Of a stretch of DNA of 41,958 bases, positions 32,304 through 40,711 are shown in pieces. The DNA comes from JACRAO01 sp964490895 (GTDB lineage Bacteria > Bdellovibrionota > UBA1018). The translations under genes and the position numbers were made by a program. The notes beneath the pieces were generated by a model. That model was given only the letters and a program-made list of their open reading frames with translations, did no database searches and had not been told where the DNA came from. Numbering within the stretch: the first letter of the stretch is position 1; each line of letters begins with the position of its first letter. Location of the stretch: the NCBI GenBank assembly GCA_964490895.1, contig CAZBEI010000112.1, positions 1 through 41,958 on the forward strand. The letters run 5' to 3'.

Positions 32304-33272
32304 TTGCCAACCGAAATGACGCAAATGCAACAAAAGTTCAAAGCCGTTGATATCCATACCTTTAGGAATGTAACGCGAGATATCAATTTTGATGTCTATA
32401 TTAAAATTTCTGACGACAACATGGCCCATGTCTTTTCAAAAACAACAGGGTTGGATTATAAGCGGCTGGCTCAATACATTCAGAAGGGAGTCACAGAACT
32501 TTATATCCGCCAAGAAGATGATCTCATTTATAAAAATTTTATTTCTATCACCGCGGATTCCATCATCAACGACCCCCATGCTTCGGCAGAAAAAAAGATC
32601 GCCACTCTCCTCAACATGACAGAACAAAACATGTCAGAACTCTTTACACAATTTAATGTTGCTGAAGAAACAGCCAATAAAGCACAAAAAGTAGTGAAAA
32701 ATTACATCCATTTGATGAGCGAAAGTCCAAAAACATTGACGATCATTTTACAACTGGTCTCTCATGGAGAGTACCTGTACTACCATTCGATTGCTGTCTC
32801 TATTTTTAGCATGCTCATCGCAAAAGCTTCGGGTCAGTTTAAACAAAATTTTTTGGAGACCATTGGCATGGGTGGATTTTTGCATGATATTGGCTGCACC
32901 CAACTCCCAAAGGAGATCTTAACGAGCTCCAAAGAACTCTCGCGCGAGCAGTGGAAAGAAATGAGATCTCATCCCCAAATCGGGCTAAAAATGATCGAAA
33001 ATACGCCCTCTATTCCAGAAGAAGTCAAATTCATAGTCTACCAACATCACGAAAAAATAGATTCCCGGGGCTATCCAAATGGCCTAGCAGGAAACGCCAT
33101 TTACTATCCTGCTAAAACCGTGGCCATCGCAGATTGTTTTAGTGCACTCATTAGCAATCGGCCCTTTCGAGCAGCTTACACTGTGCCCCAAGCGATCAAA
33201 GTGATTCAAAATGAGGCCGGACACTTTGACAAAGACCTCGCCAAACTCCTCCCCATTTTATTTTTGCGATAA
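32304..33272 (+). CDS. HD-GYP domain protein, probable cyclic-di-GMP phosphodiesterase
   Basis: The cytoplasmic protein has an N-terminal domain (about 1-100) and a C-terminal HD-GYP domain: HSIAVSIF, FLHDIGCTQLPKEIL (HD), HPQIGLKMIENTPS, and YQHHEKIDSRGYPNG. HD-GYP enzymes degrade cyclic-di-GMP and are metal-dependent. The usual HHExxDGxGYP motif reads DSRGYP here, with Ser for the first Gly. Start is uncertain: TTG at 32304 has GAGGAG about 7 nt upstream, and an ATG at 32289 or TTG at 32244 are alternatives. It ends in a 15-bp convergent overlap with the peptide-binding lipoprotein gene. Confidence 0.85.
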   Translation: MPTEMTQMQQKFKAVDIHTFRNVTRDINFDVYIKISDDNMAHVFSKTTGLDYKRLAQYIQKGVTELYIRQEDDLIYKNFISITADSIINDPHASAEKKIATLLNMTEQNMSELFTQFNVAEETANKAQKVVKNYIHLMSESPKTLTIILQLVSHGEYLYYHSIAVSIFSMLIAKASGQFKQNFLETIGMGGFLHDIGCTQLPKEILTSSKELSREQWKEMRSHPQIGLKMIENTPSIPEEVKFIVYQHHEKIDSRGYPNGLAGNAIYYPAKTVAIADCFSALISNRPFRAAYTVPQAIKVIQNEAGHFDKDLAKLLPILFLR

Positions 33273-35054
33273 GTAACGCGCTTTGATCTCGTTGTGAATT
33301 CGATAGTATTTGTATTTATTCAAAATCATCTCGGAGCTTCTAAAATTAGAAATCCAGGGGTGAGTCAAACGATAGTCCACTAAATAATAGCCCATCGCCC
33401 AGGGACACTCTTCTTGTAAAATCACTTCCATTTTTTCAATGAGTGCCGCTCGAGAGGGCGAAGACTCCATCTGAGCGATTTTTTCATAGAGTTTATTCAT
33501 CTCCGGATAATCAAAATTGGAGTCATTGGGACCGGGCGCTTTGTTGGGTCCATAGAGCAGCTGGTAGCTATTTTCAGCATCTGGATAATCGAGTCCCCAG
33601 CCTCCGTAGGAAACCTGAAAACTTGCAGTCTTGGTTTTTTCTAAGTAGGCAGGAAAAGTATTATAGATGGGATCTAACTTGACCCCAATTTGTGCAAATT
33701 GTTGCGAGAAAAAATCCCCAAGCTGCCTATTCATAGTGTCAGAACCTCGAAAATCAAAGTGAATCACAGGTAAACCCTTGCCCTCCGGAAAGCCTGCTTT
33801 TTTTAAGAGCTCTTTTGCCAAAACTAAATTAAAATCATATTTTATTTTCGAATTTTTTGGTCGATCCAGCGTTCCTGGCGGGAGCGCATTGACCATTTTT
33901 TGCCCTCTCCCATTCATAAAAATTTCGATCCACTTGTCCCGATCAATGGCCGAAGAGAGGGCCTGCCTGAGGTATTTATTTCCTCCAATGAGTTTGTCTT
34001 TCATATTAAAAGAAACATAATAAAATCGAACTCCCGAATCGATAGAAAGCCGGATTCCCTTCGCAGAAAACTGAGGAGAAATATTGACTTGGTTTGAAAT
34101 GGCTTGTCTAAAATTATCTTTTGGGATTGTCATCAAATCAAAATCCCCTCTGAGGAAACCGAGCCACGCCGGTTGTTCTTCTCTAATGATAGAAATAATA
34201 ATTTTATCTACAAACGGGAGCTGCTTGCCAGCATCTTCCAAATAGCCCATTTTTTGGTACTCAGGGGCTGCCTCTGTGGGATAAAAATCAGGGTGGTAAG
34301 TTGGATTTCGCACTAAAACAATGCGGTGTCCACGCTTCCATTCTTTCAAAGCAAACGGACCTGTCCCAATCGTGTGGTCATTGAGATTTCCCTTTTCGTC
34401 TCCATAATCTCTGACCAGTTCATAGGGAATAGGCGCAGTAAAACCCATGCACAAAACATAAAGCAGCTGTGGATAAGGTTTGGTGAGCTTAATCTGCAAA
34501 GTGTAATCATCGAGTGCCGTGACCCCTGCAATAGATTCCCGGAAAATTTTTTCGGCCTCAGATTTTTGAGCCTTGACTAATTTGTCATGAAATTCCGTAA
34601 ATCCTTGTACTTTTCCATCAAAAATCCAGTACCCTTGAGAGTCAATCGAAGGGAGCGCTAAACGCTTAAAGCCATATACAAAATCTTGAGCTTTTAACTC
34701 TCTACCCTTTCCCTGGGTCTCTTTGAAAGCAGGGTCGTCCTGAAAGTGAATTCCTTTTTTAATGGGCACCGTCAACGTTAGGTGATCTTTGGAGTAAGTC
34801 GGCAAACCAGCAGCCAGTAGCGGAACGGCACGGTAGGTATCCGAAAGATATTCATATTGATACAAAGTCTCATAGATGGCTGGAGAAACATCTAAACTAA
34901 TATGGTCATAAGAATTTGCAGGATCTAAAGTCTTGACATCATCATCCAGCACTCGTTTTAGTACAGACAAGTTCGAATCAGACTCATTGTGTGTACAAGC
35001 AGAAAAAAAAAGCAAGGTGGTAAAAACACTTTGTAATAATAATTTGTAAACCAT
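33258..35054 (-). CDS. Peptide-binding lipoprotein, OppA/SBP_bac_5 family
   Basis: The 598-aa protein begins with a lipoprotein signal peptide (lipobox FFSAC, Cys about residue 20) and has the SBP_bac_5 fold of peptide, nickel or dipeptide receptors. Examples are RVLDDDVKTLDPANSYDH near the N-terminus, TIGTGPFALKEWKRGHRIVL, and KYLRQALSSAIDRDKW. The ribosome site AAGGAGAAAA is strong. No permease or ATPase genes are adjacent, so transport partners lie elsewhere or it acts as a receptor. Ligand is unknown. Confidence 0.88.
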   Translation of the reverse strand: MVYKLLLQSVFTTLLFFSACTHNESDSNLSVLKRVLDDDVKTLDPANSYDHISLDVSPAIYETLYQYEYLSDTYRAVPLLAAGLPTYSKDHLTLTVPIKKGIHFQDDPAFKETQGKGRELKAQDFVYGFKRLALPSIDSQGYWIFDGKVQGFTEFHDKLVKAQKSEAEKIFRESIAGVTALDDYTLQIKLTKPYPQLLYVLCMGFTAPIPYELVRDYGDEKGNLNDHTIGTGPFALKEWKRGHRIVLVRNPTYHPDFYPTEAAPEYQKMGYLEDAGKQLPFVDKIIISIIREEQPAWLGFLRGDFDLMTIPKDNFRQAISNQVNISPQFSAKGIRLSIDSGVRFYYVSFNMKDKLIGGNKYLRQALSSAIDRDKWIEIFMNGRGQKMVNALPPGTLDRPKNSKIKYDFNLVLAKELLKKAGFPEGKGLPVIHFDFRGSDTMNRQLGDFFSQQFAQIGVKLDPIYNTFPAYLEKTKTASFQVSYGGWGLDYPDAENSYQLLYGPNKAPGPNDSNFDYPEMNKLYEKIAQMESSPSRAALIEKMEVILQEECPWAMGYYLVDYRLTHPWISNFRSSEMILNKYKYYRIHNEIKARYLSQK

Positions 35055-35074
35055 ATTTTCTCCTTGTTTTCTCG

Positions 35075-37750
35075 TTAGGATGACATTTCCTGGATCATTT
35101 TTCGAGCTAATAAGATAACGGCCTCCAGTCCAGATTTTTTAGCCCCTCCTGCTTGAGCGAGCTCAGGCTTACCTCCACCCTTTCCATCGATCAGGGGCAA
35201 AAAAGATTGAATCAGCTCATTGGCCTTAAAGTGACCGAGCGCCTTAGGACCCACAGCCACTAGCAAAGAAACTTTTTCGGACTCCTCCATCCCTAAAACA
35301 ACAACTGCATTGGGCCGTTTTTGAATGATCCGCTCCGAGCACTCTCGCAAAGACTTAAGCCCCTGGAAATCCGATGGGCACACCCCTGCGACCAGACATA
35401 TTTCCTTAAATTCTAAAGCCTCCTTGAGCAACACATCCGTCTCTTCGTTTGCACTTTTAGATTGAAACCGCTCAATTGTTTTTCGGAGTTCCTTTTCAGT
35501 TTGCGACATTTTTTCGAGCCTGACTAAAGCTTCGTCAAAGTTTGTAACTTTGAGCTGATCTTGGATTTTTTGAATGCCTTCGGCTTGGGATCTAAAATAC
35601 TGAAAAGCCACTTTCGAAGTGTAGGCCACTATCCTTCGCACTCCGGCGGCAATTCCAGTCTCACTGATAATTTTTAAAAAATGAATGTCCGAAGAAGAGT
35701 CGACATGAGTTCCGCCACAAAGCTCTGTGGAATAATCTCCCACTTTGATTACCCTTACTTTTTCCCCATATTTTTCGCCAAAAAAAGCAATTGCACCTAA
35801 ACCAATGGCTTTCTCCTTTGACATTTCCTTTTTCTCGACGCTGTCATTTTGCCAGATTTTTTCATTGATCAAATCTTCTATTTTTTTAATTTCTGCTGTT
35901 GTCAGGGACTGAAAATGCGTAAAATCAAATCTCAGTAAATCAGGAGACACCAAGGAACCTGCTTGTTTGACGTGATTGCCAAGAGTTTCTCTCAACGCAA
36001 AATGCAATAAATGGGTCGCAGTGTGGTTTCTAGCCGTGAGAGCCCTCAATGCCTTGTCTGTCTCTTGTAGATAAGAATGCCCTACTTTGAGAGTGCCTTT
36101 TTTGGGCTGGATGTGTGCGACAATCAAATCAGGCACTGGTTTTTGAACATCCAAGACCTCTCCTGTAAACTCTCCTGTAATATACCCGCGATCTCCAACT
36201 TGTCCGCCACTCTCTCCATAAAAAGGAGTTTCTGCAAAGATAGCCAGAATGTTTTCGCCTTCGCACGCTTGCGCAGAATAGCTCTTCACACTTTTGAGTC
36301 CATTTTCTGTCGATACGAGAATAGCAGTACAAAGGGACTCTTTTTGGGTTTGCTCATAACCTACAAACTTTGGGAGCTTTCCCTCAGCTTTGAGTTGAGA
36401 GGCCAATGTCAAATAGATCGGAGTGACTTCTTCGTCGCCTGAACCCTTCCAGTTTTTTCGAGATTGAGTTTTTTGGAGATTCATCGATTGCACAAATCCC
36501 TGCTCGTCTAACGAAATCCCTTTTTCATGGCAAATCACTTGTGTCAAATCTAGCGGAAATCCAAACGTGTCATAGAGCTTAAAAGCAACACTGCCCGGCA
36601 AAGTTTTTGAGCCGAGCTTTGCTATTTCCTCATCTAAAAGCAAAAGCCCTCGCTCTAAAGTTTTTAGAAACTGCTCTTCCTCTGCAAAAATGGCTTTCTC
36701 GATAAAGGCCTGTTTCCCTTTTAAATCAGGGTAGGCATCTATCATCTGTTCGATGACAAAGGGAGCCGTCTTATACAAAAAAGGTTCTTCGAAACCTATT
36801 TTCTGTCCATGCCGAATAGCACGTCTCAAAATACGCCTGAGGACATAGCCCCTGCCCTCGTTGCTTGCCAGAACACCGTCAGAAATCAAAAAAGTAGCAG
36901 CCCTAGAATGATCTGCAATCACACGAAAAGAAAAAGCACTCTCTTTTTTCGTGTCGTATTTTATTTTGCCCAATTTTTCTATATTTAAAATAATGTTTTT
37001 AAAGATATCAATCTCATAGTTAGAGTCTACTTTTTGCAGCACGGCGGAGAGTCTCTCCAAACCTGCTCCTGTATCTACAGAAGGTTTTGGAAGTGGCAAG
37101 AGCTTGCCCGAGGCATCTCGTTCGAATTGCATAAACACGAGGTTCCAGATTTCCATAAACCGATCACAGTCACACCCCATCGCGCACGTAGGCTTTCCGC
37201 AGCTGTATTTTTTGCCTCGATCTATAAAAATTTCGCTGCAGGGACCACAGGGGCCTGTGTCAGCCATGGACCAAAAATTGGCTTCTTCACTAAATTTCGA
37301 AATCCTCTCAAATGGAATTTTTTCTTGCCTCTCCCAAATCTCTGCAGCTTCGTTGTCGTTTTCAAAAACACTCACATAGAGCTGATCTTTCGGGAGCTTG
37401 AGATCGTTTGTCACAAAATCCCAAGCATAGTGAATGGCTTCTTTTTTAAAATAATCGCCGAAGGAAAAATTCCCCAGCATTTCAAAAAAAGTGTGGTGCC
37501 GAGCAGTAAAACCGACTCTTTCTAAATCATTGTGCTTTCCGCCAGCCCGCATGCATTTTTGAGAACTCACAGCGCGCGAATAAGAGCGCTTGTCTTTGCC
37601 TAGAAAAACATCCTTGAACTGTACCATCCCTGCATTGGTAAAAAGCAGACTCGGGTCATTGTGAGGCACAAGTCCAGAACTCTCAATCGGCGTGTGCCCA
37701 TTTTTTTTAAAATAATCAATAAACCGCGACCGGATTTCCGCTGTCAGCAT
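35075..37750 (-). CDS. alaS: Alanyl-tRNA synthetase
   Basis: AlaS charges tRNA-Ala and edits misacylated Ser/Gly. The 891-aa protein has class II catalytic elements (LLFTNAGMVQFKDVFLG and RAGGKHNDLERVGFTARHHT). The editing domain has the zinc-binding HTATHLL and CGGTHV motifs, and the C-terminal DHHA1 region ends with GGGKPELAQAGG. Length is typical. It lies 20 bp upstream of the peptide-binding lipoprotein and 43 bp after recA on the same strand, a recA-alaS pairing common in several proteobacteria. Confidence 0.97.
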   Translation of the reverse strand: MLTAEIRSRFIDYFKKNGHTPIESSGLVPHNDPSLLFTNAGMVQFKDVFLGKDKRSYSRAVSSQKCMRAGGKHNDLERVGFTARHHTFFEMLGNFSFGDYFKKEAIHYAWDFVTNDLKLPKDQLYVSVFENDNEAAEIWERQEKIPFERISKFSEEANFWSMADTGPCGPCSEIFIDRGKKYSCGKPTCAMGCDCDRFMEIWNLVFMQFERDASGKLLPLPKPSVDTGAGLERLSAVLQKVDSNYEIDIFKNIILNIEKLGKIKYDTKKESAFSFRVIADHSRAATFLISDGVLASNEGRGYVLRRILRRAIRHGQKIGFEEPFLYKTAPFVIEQMIDAYPDLKGKQAFIEKAIFAEEEQFLKTLERGLLLLDEEIAKLGSKTLPGSVAFKLYDTFGFPLDLTQVICHEKGISLDEQGFVQSMNLQKTQSRKNWKGSGDEEVTPIYLTLASQLKAEGKLPKFVGYEQTQKESLCTAILVSTENGLKSVKSYSAQACEGENILAIFAETPFYGESGGQVGDRGYITGEFTGEVLDVQKPVPDLIVAHIQPKKGTLKVGHSYLQETDKALRALTARNHTATHLLHFALRETLGNHVKQAGSLVSPDLLRFDFTHFQSLTTAEIKKIEDLINEKIWQNDSVEKKEMSKEKAIGLGAIAFFGEKYGEKVRVIKVGDYSTELCGGTHVDSSSDIHFLKIISETGIAAGVRRIVAYTSKVAFQYFRSQAEGIQKIQDQLKVTNFDEALVRLEKMSQTEKELRKTIERFQSKSANEETDVLLKEALEFKEICLVAGVCPSDFQGLKSLRECSERIIQKRPNAVVVLGMEESEKVSLLVAVGPKALGHFKANELIQSFLPLIDGKGGGKPELAQAGGAKKSGLEAVILLARKMIQEMSS

Positions 37751-37793
37751 ACTCCAGTATTAACCCGGGACGTGCCAAAGTGACAAGGCCCGA

Positions 37794-38936
37794 TTATTTT
37801 TTTGCTAACGCTGGAGCGGCCCCCACAGATTTTACACTCCCTGTGGCAATCACTGCGGCTTTTGTTTTCTCGAAAGCTGCTGCCTGTACCGGAGGCTGAG
37901 CTATTTTACGAGGACCAATTCCAGCTTTTTTTAAGACTTCTTCTCGAATTTTTGGGATGAGCTCTGCATGTTCTTTGAGGTAGGCTTTTGCGTTGTCCCT
38001 GCCTTGCCCAATTCGCTCTTGTTGATACGTGTACCAAGTCCCACTTTTTTCAATGATATCCATTTGAGAAGCCAAATCTACAAGGTCTCCTTCTGCTGAA
38101 ATACCCTCTCCATAGATAATATCAAATTCGACTTCTTTGAAGGGTGGAGCGAGTTTATTTTTAACCACTTTGACACGCGTGCGGTTGCCAATCACGTTGT
38201 CACCATCTTTTAGAGAACCAATACGCCTAATGTCCAGTCGCACAGAAGAGTAAAATTTAAGCGCATTTCCACCGGTCGTGGTTTCTGGATTTCCAAACAT
38301 CACTCCAATTTTCATTCGGATTTGATTGATAAAAACGACTAAGGTTTTGCTGCGATGGATAGAGCCGGTCAATTTTCTCAAAGCTTGGCTCATGAGACGA
38401 GCCTGGAGTCCCATGTGAGAATCCCCCATCTCTCCTTCGATTTCTGCACGAGGCACCAGCGCGGCTACAGAGTCAACCACCAAAATATCCACACCACCCG
38501 AACGCACTAACATGTCTGCAATCTCTAAAGCCTGCTCGCCTGTATCCGGTTGAGAAATCAGAAGATCGTCAGTTTTTACTCCCAATTTTCTGGCATAATT
38601 TACGTCTAAAGCGTGTTCAGCGTCTACAAAGGCTGCAACGCCTCCTAGTTTTTGTGCTTCTGCAATGACATGCAAAGTGAGTGTTGTTTTACCAGAGGAC
38701 TCAGGGCCATAGATTTCTGCAACCCTGCCTCGAGGCAAACCTCCAATTCCGAGCGCTAAATCTAAACTCAGTGAGCCCGTTGGGATGGTAGCGATATCCT
38801 GCACTAGCGCGTCATTAATGCCCAGTCGCATGATGGAGCCTTTGCCAAATTGTTTTTCGATGGCCAGAACTGCAAGTTCAATGGCCTTGTTTTTTTGTCC
38901 TTGATCCAAAGTCACGCCTCTTTCGAGCATTTCCAT
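37794..38936 (-). CDS. recA: Recombinase RecA
   Basis: RecA forms filaments on single-stranded DNA for homologous recombination and triggers the SOS response. The 380-aa protein has Walker A GPESSGKTTL, Walker B LVVDSVAALV, the L2 region MFGNPETTTGGNALKFYSSV and a conserved LRKLTGSIHRSKT block. The C-terminal tail (after about residue 335) is Ala/Val/Lys-rich and variable. The start at 38936 has AGGAGAAA in its leader. No obvious LexA box is seen in the 60 bp upstream. Confidence 0.98.
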   Translation of the reverse strand: MEMLERGVTLDQGQKNKAIELAVLAIEKQFGKGSIMRLGINDALVQDIATIPTGSLSLDLALGIGGLPRGRVAEIYGPESSGKTTLTLHVIAEAQKLGGVAAFVDAEHALDVNYARKLGVKTDDLLISQPDTGEQALEIADMLVRSGGVDILVVDSVAALVPRAEIEGEMGDSHMGLQARLMSQALRKLTGSIHRSKTLVVFINQIRMKIGVMFGNPETTTGGNALKFYSSVRLDIRRIGSLKDGDNVIGNRTRVKVVKNKLAPPFKEVEFDIIYGEGISAEGDLVDLASQMDIIEKSGTWYTYQQERIGQGRDNAKAYLKEHAELIPKIREEVLKKAGIGPRKIAQPPVQAAAFEKTKAAVIATGSVKSVGAAPALAKK

Positions 38937-39311
38937 AATTTTTCTCCTCGTTTTTTTATGATCCGTTTTTTAGGATGAAGCAAGGACCGTACCACCCACA
39001 ATCCCAGAAGAGAAGCCCTGAAGCCGCGCCTCTGGCGAAGTCATTGATCTTCTTTAGTTTGTATTTCCGTGCGATGTGTTATTTTGCTCGGATGAATCCA
39101 GAATTCGTTTGTTTGTTCAGTTTTCGGACATCTCTTACGTACCGAAATAAAGACAAGAAGCCGAGAGTTACCGCTTAGGCTGGGTAGGGGCTGTATCGGT
39201 TATAAAAAATCAACTCCGGTTTATTTGGTACAGATTATAAACTTAAAATATACCTTTTAATTGCTTTTTATGTACTTTTAGAGTACCTTATTTTATAAGG
39301 ATACGAAGAAG
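38937..39311. other. Intergenic region between recA and brnT
   Basis: This 375-bp stretch holds the recA leader (with its AGGAGAAA) and the regulatory DNA of the BrnTA operon, including the 39272 palindrome and an AT-rich promoter-like area. A 67-codon ORF at 38975-39178 has no ribosome site or family signal and is not called. No tRNA or repeat is seen. Confidence 0.5.
39272..39286. promoter_or_regulatory. Candidate BrnA operator
   Basis: GTACTTTTAGAGTAC is a perfect inverted repeat (arms GTACT/AGTAC, 5-nt centre) 25 bp before the brnT start. BrnA is a ribbon-helix-helix repressor of its own operon, so this is a plausible binding site. Confidence 0.4.
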
Positions 39312-39596
39312 TTGATTGCAAAGATAAAGTTTGAGTTTGATCACATAAAGTCAGACCTAAATAAAGAAAAGCATGAAATTGACTTTATTGAAGCTCAAAA
39401 ACTTTGGCAGTTTGCAATCCTTAGATTTCCTTCTAAGAAAAAAGGAGAGCTAAGAGAACTTGTGATTGGAAAAATAGAGTCCACGTACTGGACTGCAATT
39501 ATTACACAAAGGGATAATGCTATTCGTATTATCTCCTGCAGGAGGGCTAGAGATGAAGAAAAAACACTCTACACAAAAAAGCTTAACAACTTCTGA
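39312..39596 (+). CDS. brnT: BrnT-family ribonuclease toxin
   Basis: BrnT toxins are small RelE-like RNases neutralised by BrnA. The 94-aa protein has the family pattern: FEFDHIKSDLNKEKHEIDF, then LVIGKIESTYWTAIITQR and the C-terminal RIISCRRARDEEKTLY, where the conserved Arg/Ser-Cys-Arg-Arg-Ala block lies. It starts at a TTG (39312) with AAGG and GAAGAAG upstream. It overlaps the antitoxin gene by 44 nt. Start choice is moderately certain. Confidence 0.82.
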   Translation: MIAKIKFEFDHIKSDLNKEKHEIDFIEAQKLWQFAILRFPSKKKGELRELVIGKIESTYWTAIITQRDNAIRIISCRRARDEEKTLYTKKLNNF

Positions 39597-39813
39597 CAAT
39601 CTTGAAGAAAGATTTGAGCAAGGTGAAACCATTTTAGACTATTTTGTAACAGAAAATAAACGTGTTGGTGTAGATTTACCGCCATGGACCATTAGCGCAC
39701 TAGATCAGGAAGCCGAGAGGCGTGGCATTACTCGTCAGTCTCTCATTAAAACATGGTTAGTAGATCGACTTGACTTACTGATGGGAAAGAAAAACATTAC
39801 AGCGGTAAAATGA
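39553..39813 (+). CDS. brnA: BrnA-family antitoxin (ribbon-helix-helix)
   Basis: The 86-aa protein starts at an ATG (39553) with AGGAGGG 6 nt upstream, inside the end of brnT. The C-terminal RHH domain (RVGVDLPPWTISALDQEAER, RRGITRQSLIKTWLVDRLDLL) would dimerise and repress the operon. The N-terminal part (ERFEQGETILDYF) is the likely toxin-binding segment. It is the normal partner of the adjacent BrnT. Confidence 0.82.
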   Translation: MKKKHSTQKSLTTSDNLEERFEQGETILDYFVTENKRVGVDLPPWTISALDQEAERRGITRQSLIKTWLVDRLDLLMGKKNITAVK

Positions 39814-39866
39814 TAGCCAAATTTTACTGTTTCGTCTAGTGTGTTTCAAAAAAAGAGGAGTCATAA

Positions 39867-40031
39867 GTGATTGAATCAAAAAATATTTATAAAAAACTAA
39901 AGCTGGCCTCTGATCTTTTTGAGCTAGCATTCAAAATAAAATCTCATCAACTCCAACTCAAATATCCTAAAGCAACGAACCAAGAAATAAAAAATAAAAC
40001 TTTGGAACTTATCGAAAAGGGTTGTCGATGA
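39867..40031 (+). CDS. 54-aa helical protein coupled to a nucleotidyltransferase gene
   Basis: A GTG at 39867 has AGAGGAG 6 nt upstream. It encodes a basic, helical peptide (LASDLFELAFKIKSHQLQLK, then YPKATNQEIKNKTLELIEKG) and ends by overlapping the start of the next gene (ATGA). Such a short protein before an AbiEii-type nucleotidyltransferase is a recurrent two-gene arrangement, probably a toxin-antitoxin or similar module. The exact role of the short partner is inferred. Confidence 0.7.
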   Translation: MIESKNIYKKLKLASDLFELAFKIKSHQLQLKYPKATNQEIKNKTLELIEKGCR

Positions 40032-40594
40032 GTGATTCTCTCCCCTCGCTCCTCAGTGTTTTTTCGGTGATCATCAGTAGACTTGAAGAAAATCACATCG
40101 AATATATGGTTGTGGGTTCTATCGCCTCCATCGTCTATGGTGAGCCTAGAATGACTAAAGATATGGATTTAGTCATTGATATTTTGCCCACACAGCTAAA
40201 AGAGTTTGAGCATTTATTTCCAGCCGAAGAATTTTACTGTCCACCGCTAGAAATTTTGTCTGATGAGCTTATAAGACGAGGACAATTTAATCTTATTCAT
40301 CATCAATCAGGACTTAAGATTGATTTTATTTTTAGAAAAAACACAGCTCATAGCCAAGAAGAATTTAGTCGAAAACGTAGAATTGAACTCTGGCCTAACT
40401 TTAAGGCACAGATCGCATCTCCAGAGGATGTGATTATCAAGAAGTTGGATTATTACCGCGAAGGCGAGTCCGTGAAACATCTTTTAGACATCAAGGGGAT
40501 TCTGACTCAAACCGAAATGGATTTAGCTTATTTAGAGAAATGGATACGAAAACTTAATCTATTGACAGAGTGGGATAAAGCTAAAAAAATCTGA
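40028..40594 (+). CDS. Nucleotidyltransferase-fold protein (AbiEii/DUF6036-like)
   Basis: The 188-aa protein has VVGSIASIVYGEPRMTKDMD LVID, where GSxAS and the DMD pair are the nucleotidyltransferase signature. A later SPEDVIIKKLDYYREG is typical of this subgroup. Start ATG at 40028 overlaps the 54-aa gene's stop. It could be a tRNA-modifying toxin or a defence protein. It lies directly after the BrnTA pair, so two putative toxin-antitoxin modules are side by side. Activity is inferred from the fold. Confidence 0.7.
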   Translation: MSDSLPSLLSVFSVIISRLEENHIEYMVVGSIASIVYGEPRMTKDMDLVIDILPTQLKEFEHLFPAEEFYCPPLEILSDELIRRGQFNLIHHQSGLKIDFIFRKNTAHSQEEFSRKRRIELWPNFKAQIASPEDVIIKKLDYYREGESVKHLLDIKGILTQTEMDLAYLEKWIRKLNLLTEWDKAKKI

Positions 40595-40622
40595 TGGAGT
40601 CTTCTAGAATGATCAAAAATAG

Positions 40623-40646
40623 GCACTCCCACCCGAGGGGGTGTTT
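40623..40646 (+). terminator. Possible terminator after the nucleotidyltransferase
   Basis: CACTCCC and GGGGGTG form a 7-bp stem (one G-T pair) with a 6-nt loop, followed by TTTGCTT. The U-tract is short, so termination is uncertain. Confidence 0.4.
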
Positions 40647-40672
40647 GCTTCTAATAACCAGCGTGTTATAAT
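40645..40672 (+). promoter_or_regulatory. Candidate promoter of the prepilin-like gene
   Basis: TTGCTT (40645-40650), a 16-bp spacer and a perfect TATAAT (40667-40672) lie about 40 bp before the apparent start. The -35 is weak, while the -10 is consensus. Confidence 0.5.
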
Positions 40673-40711
40673 TAATGCAGATACCAAAGAATAGGACTTA
40701 AGGGAGCGTTT

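Noticed and set aside
38937..39000. LexA box before recA
   Set aside because: I looked for a standard inverted repeat in the leader and saw none convincing.
38975..39178. 67-codon plus-strand ORF upstream of recA
   Set aside because: No ribosome site, no family resemblance, and it lies in the recA leader and brnT regulatory region.
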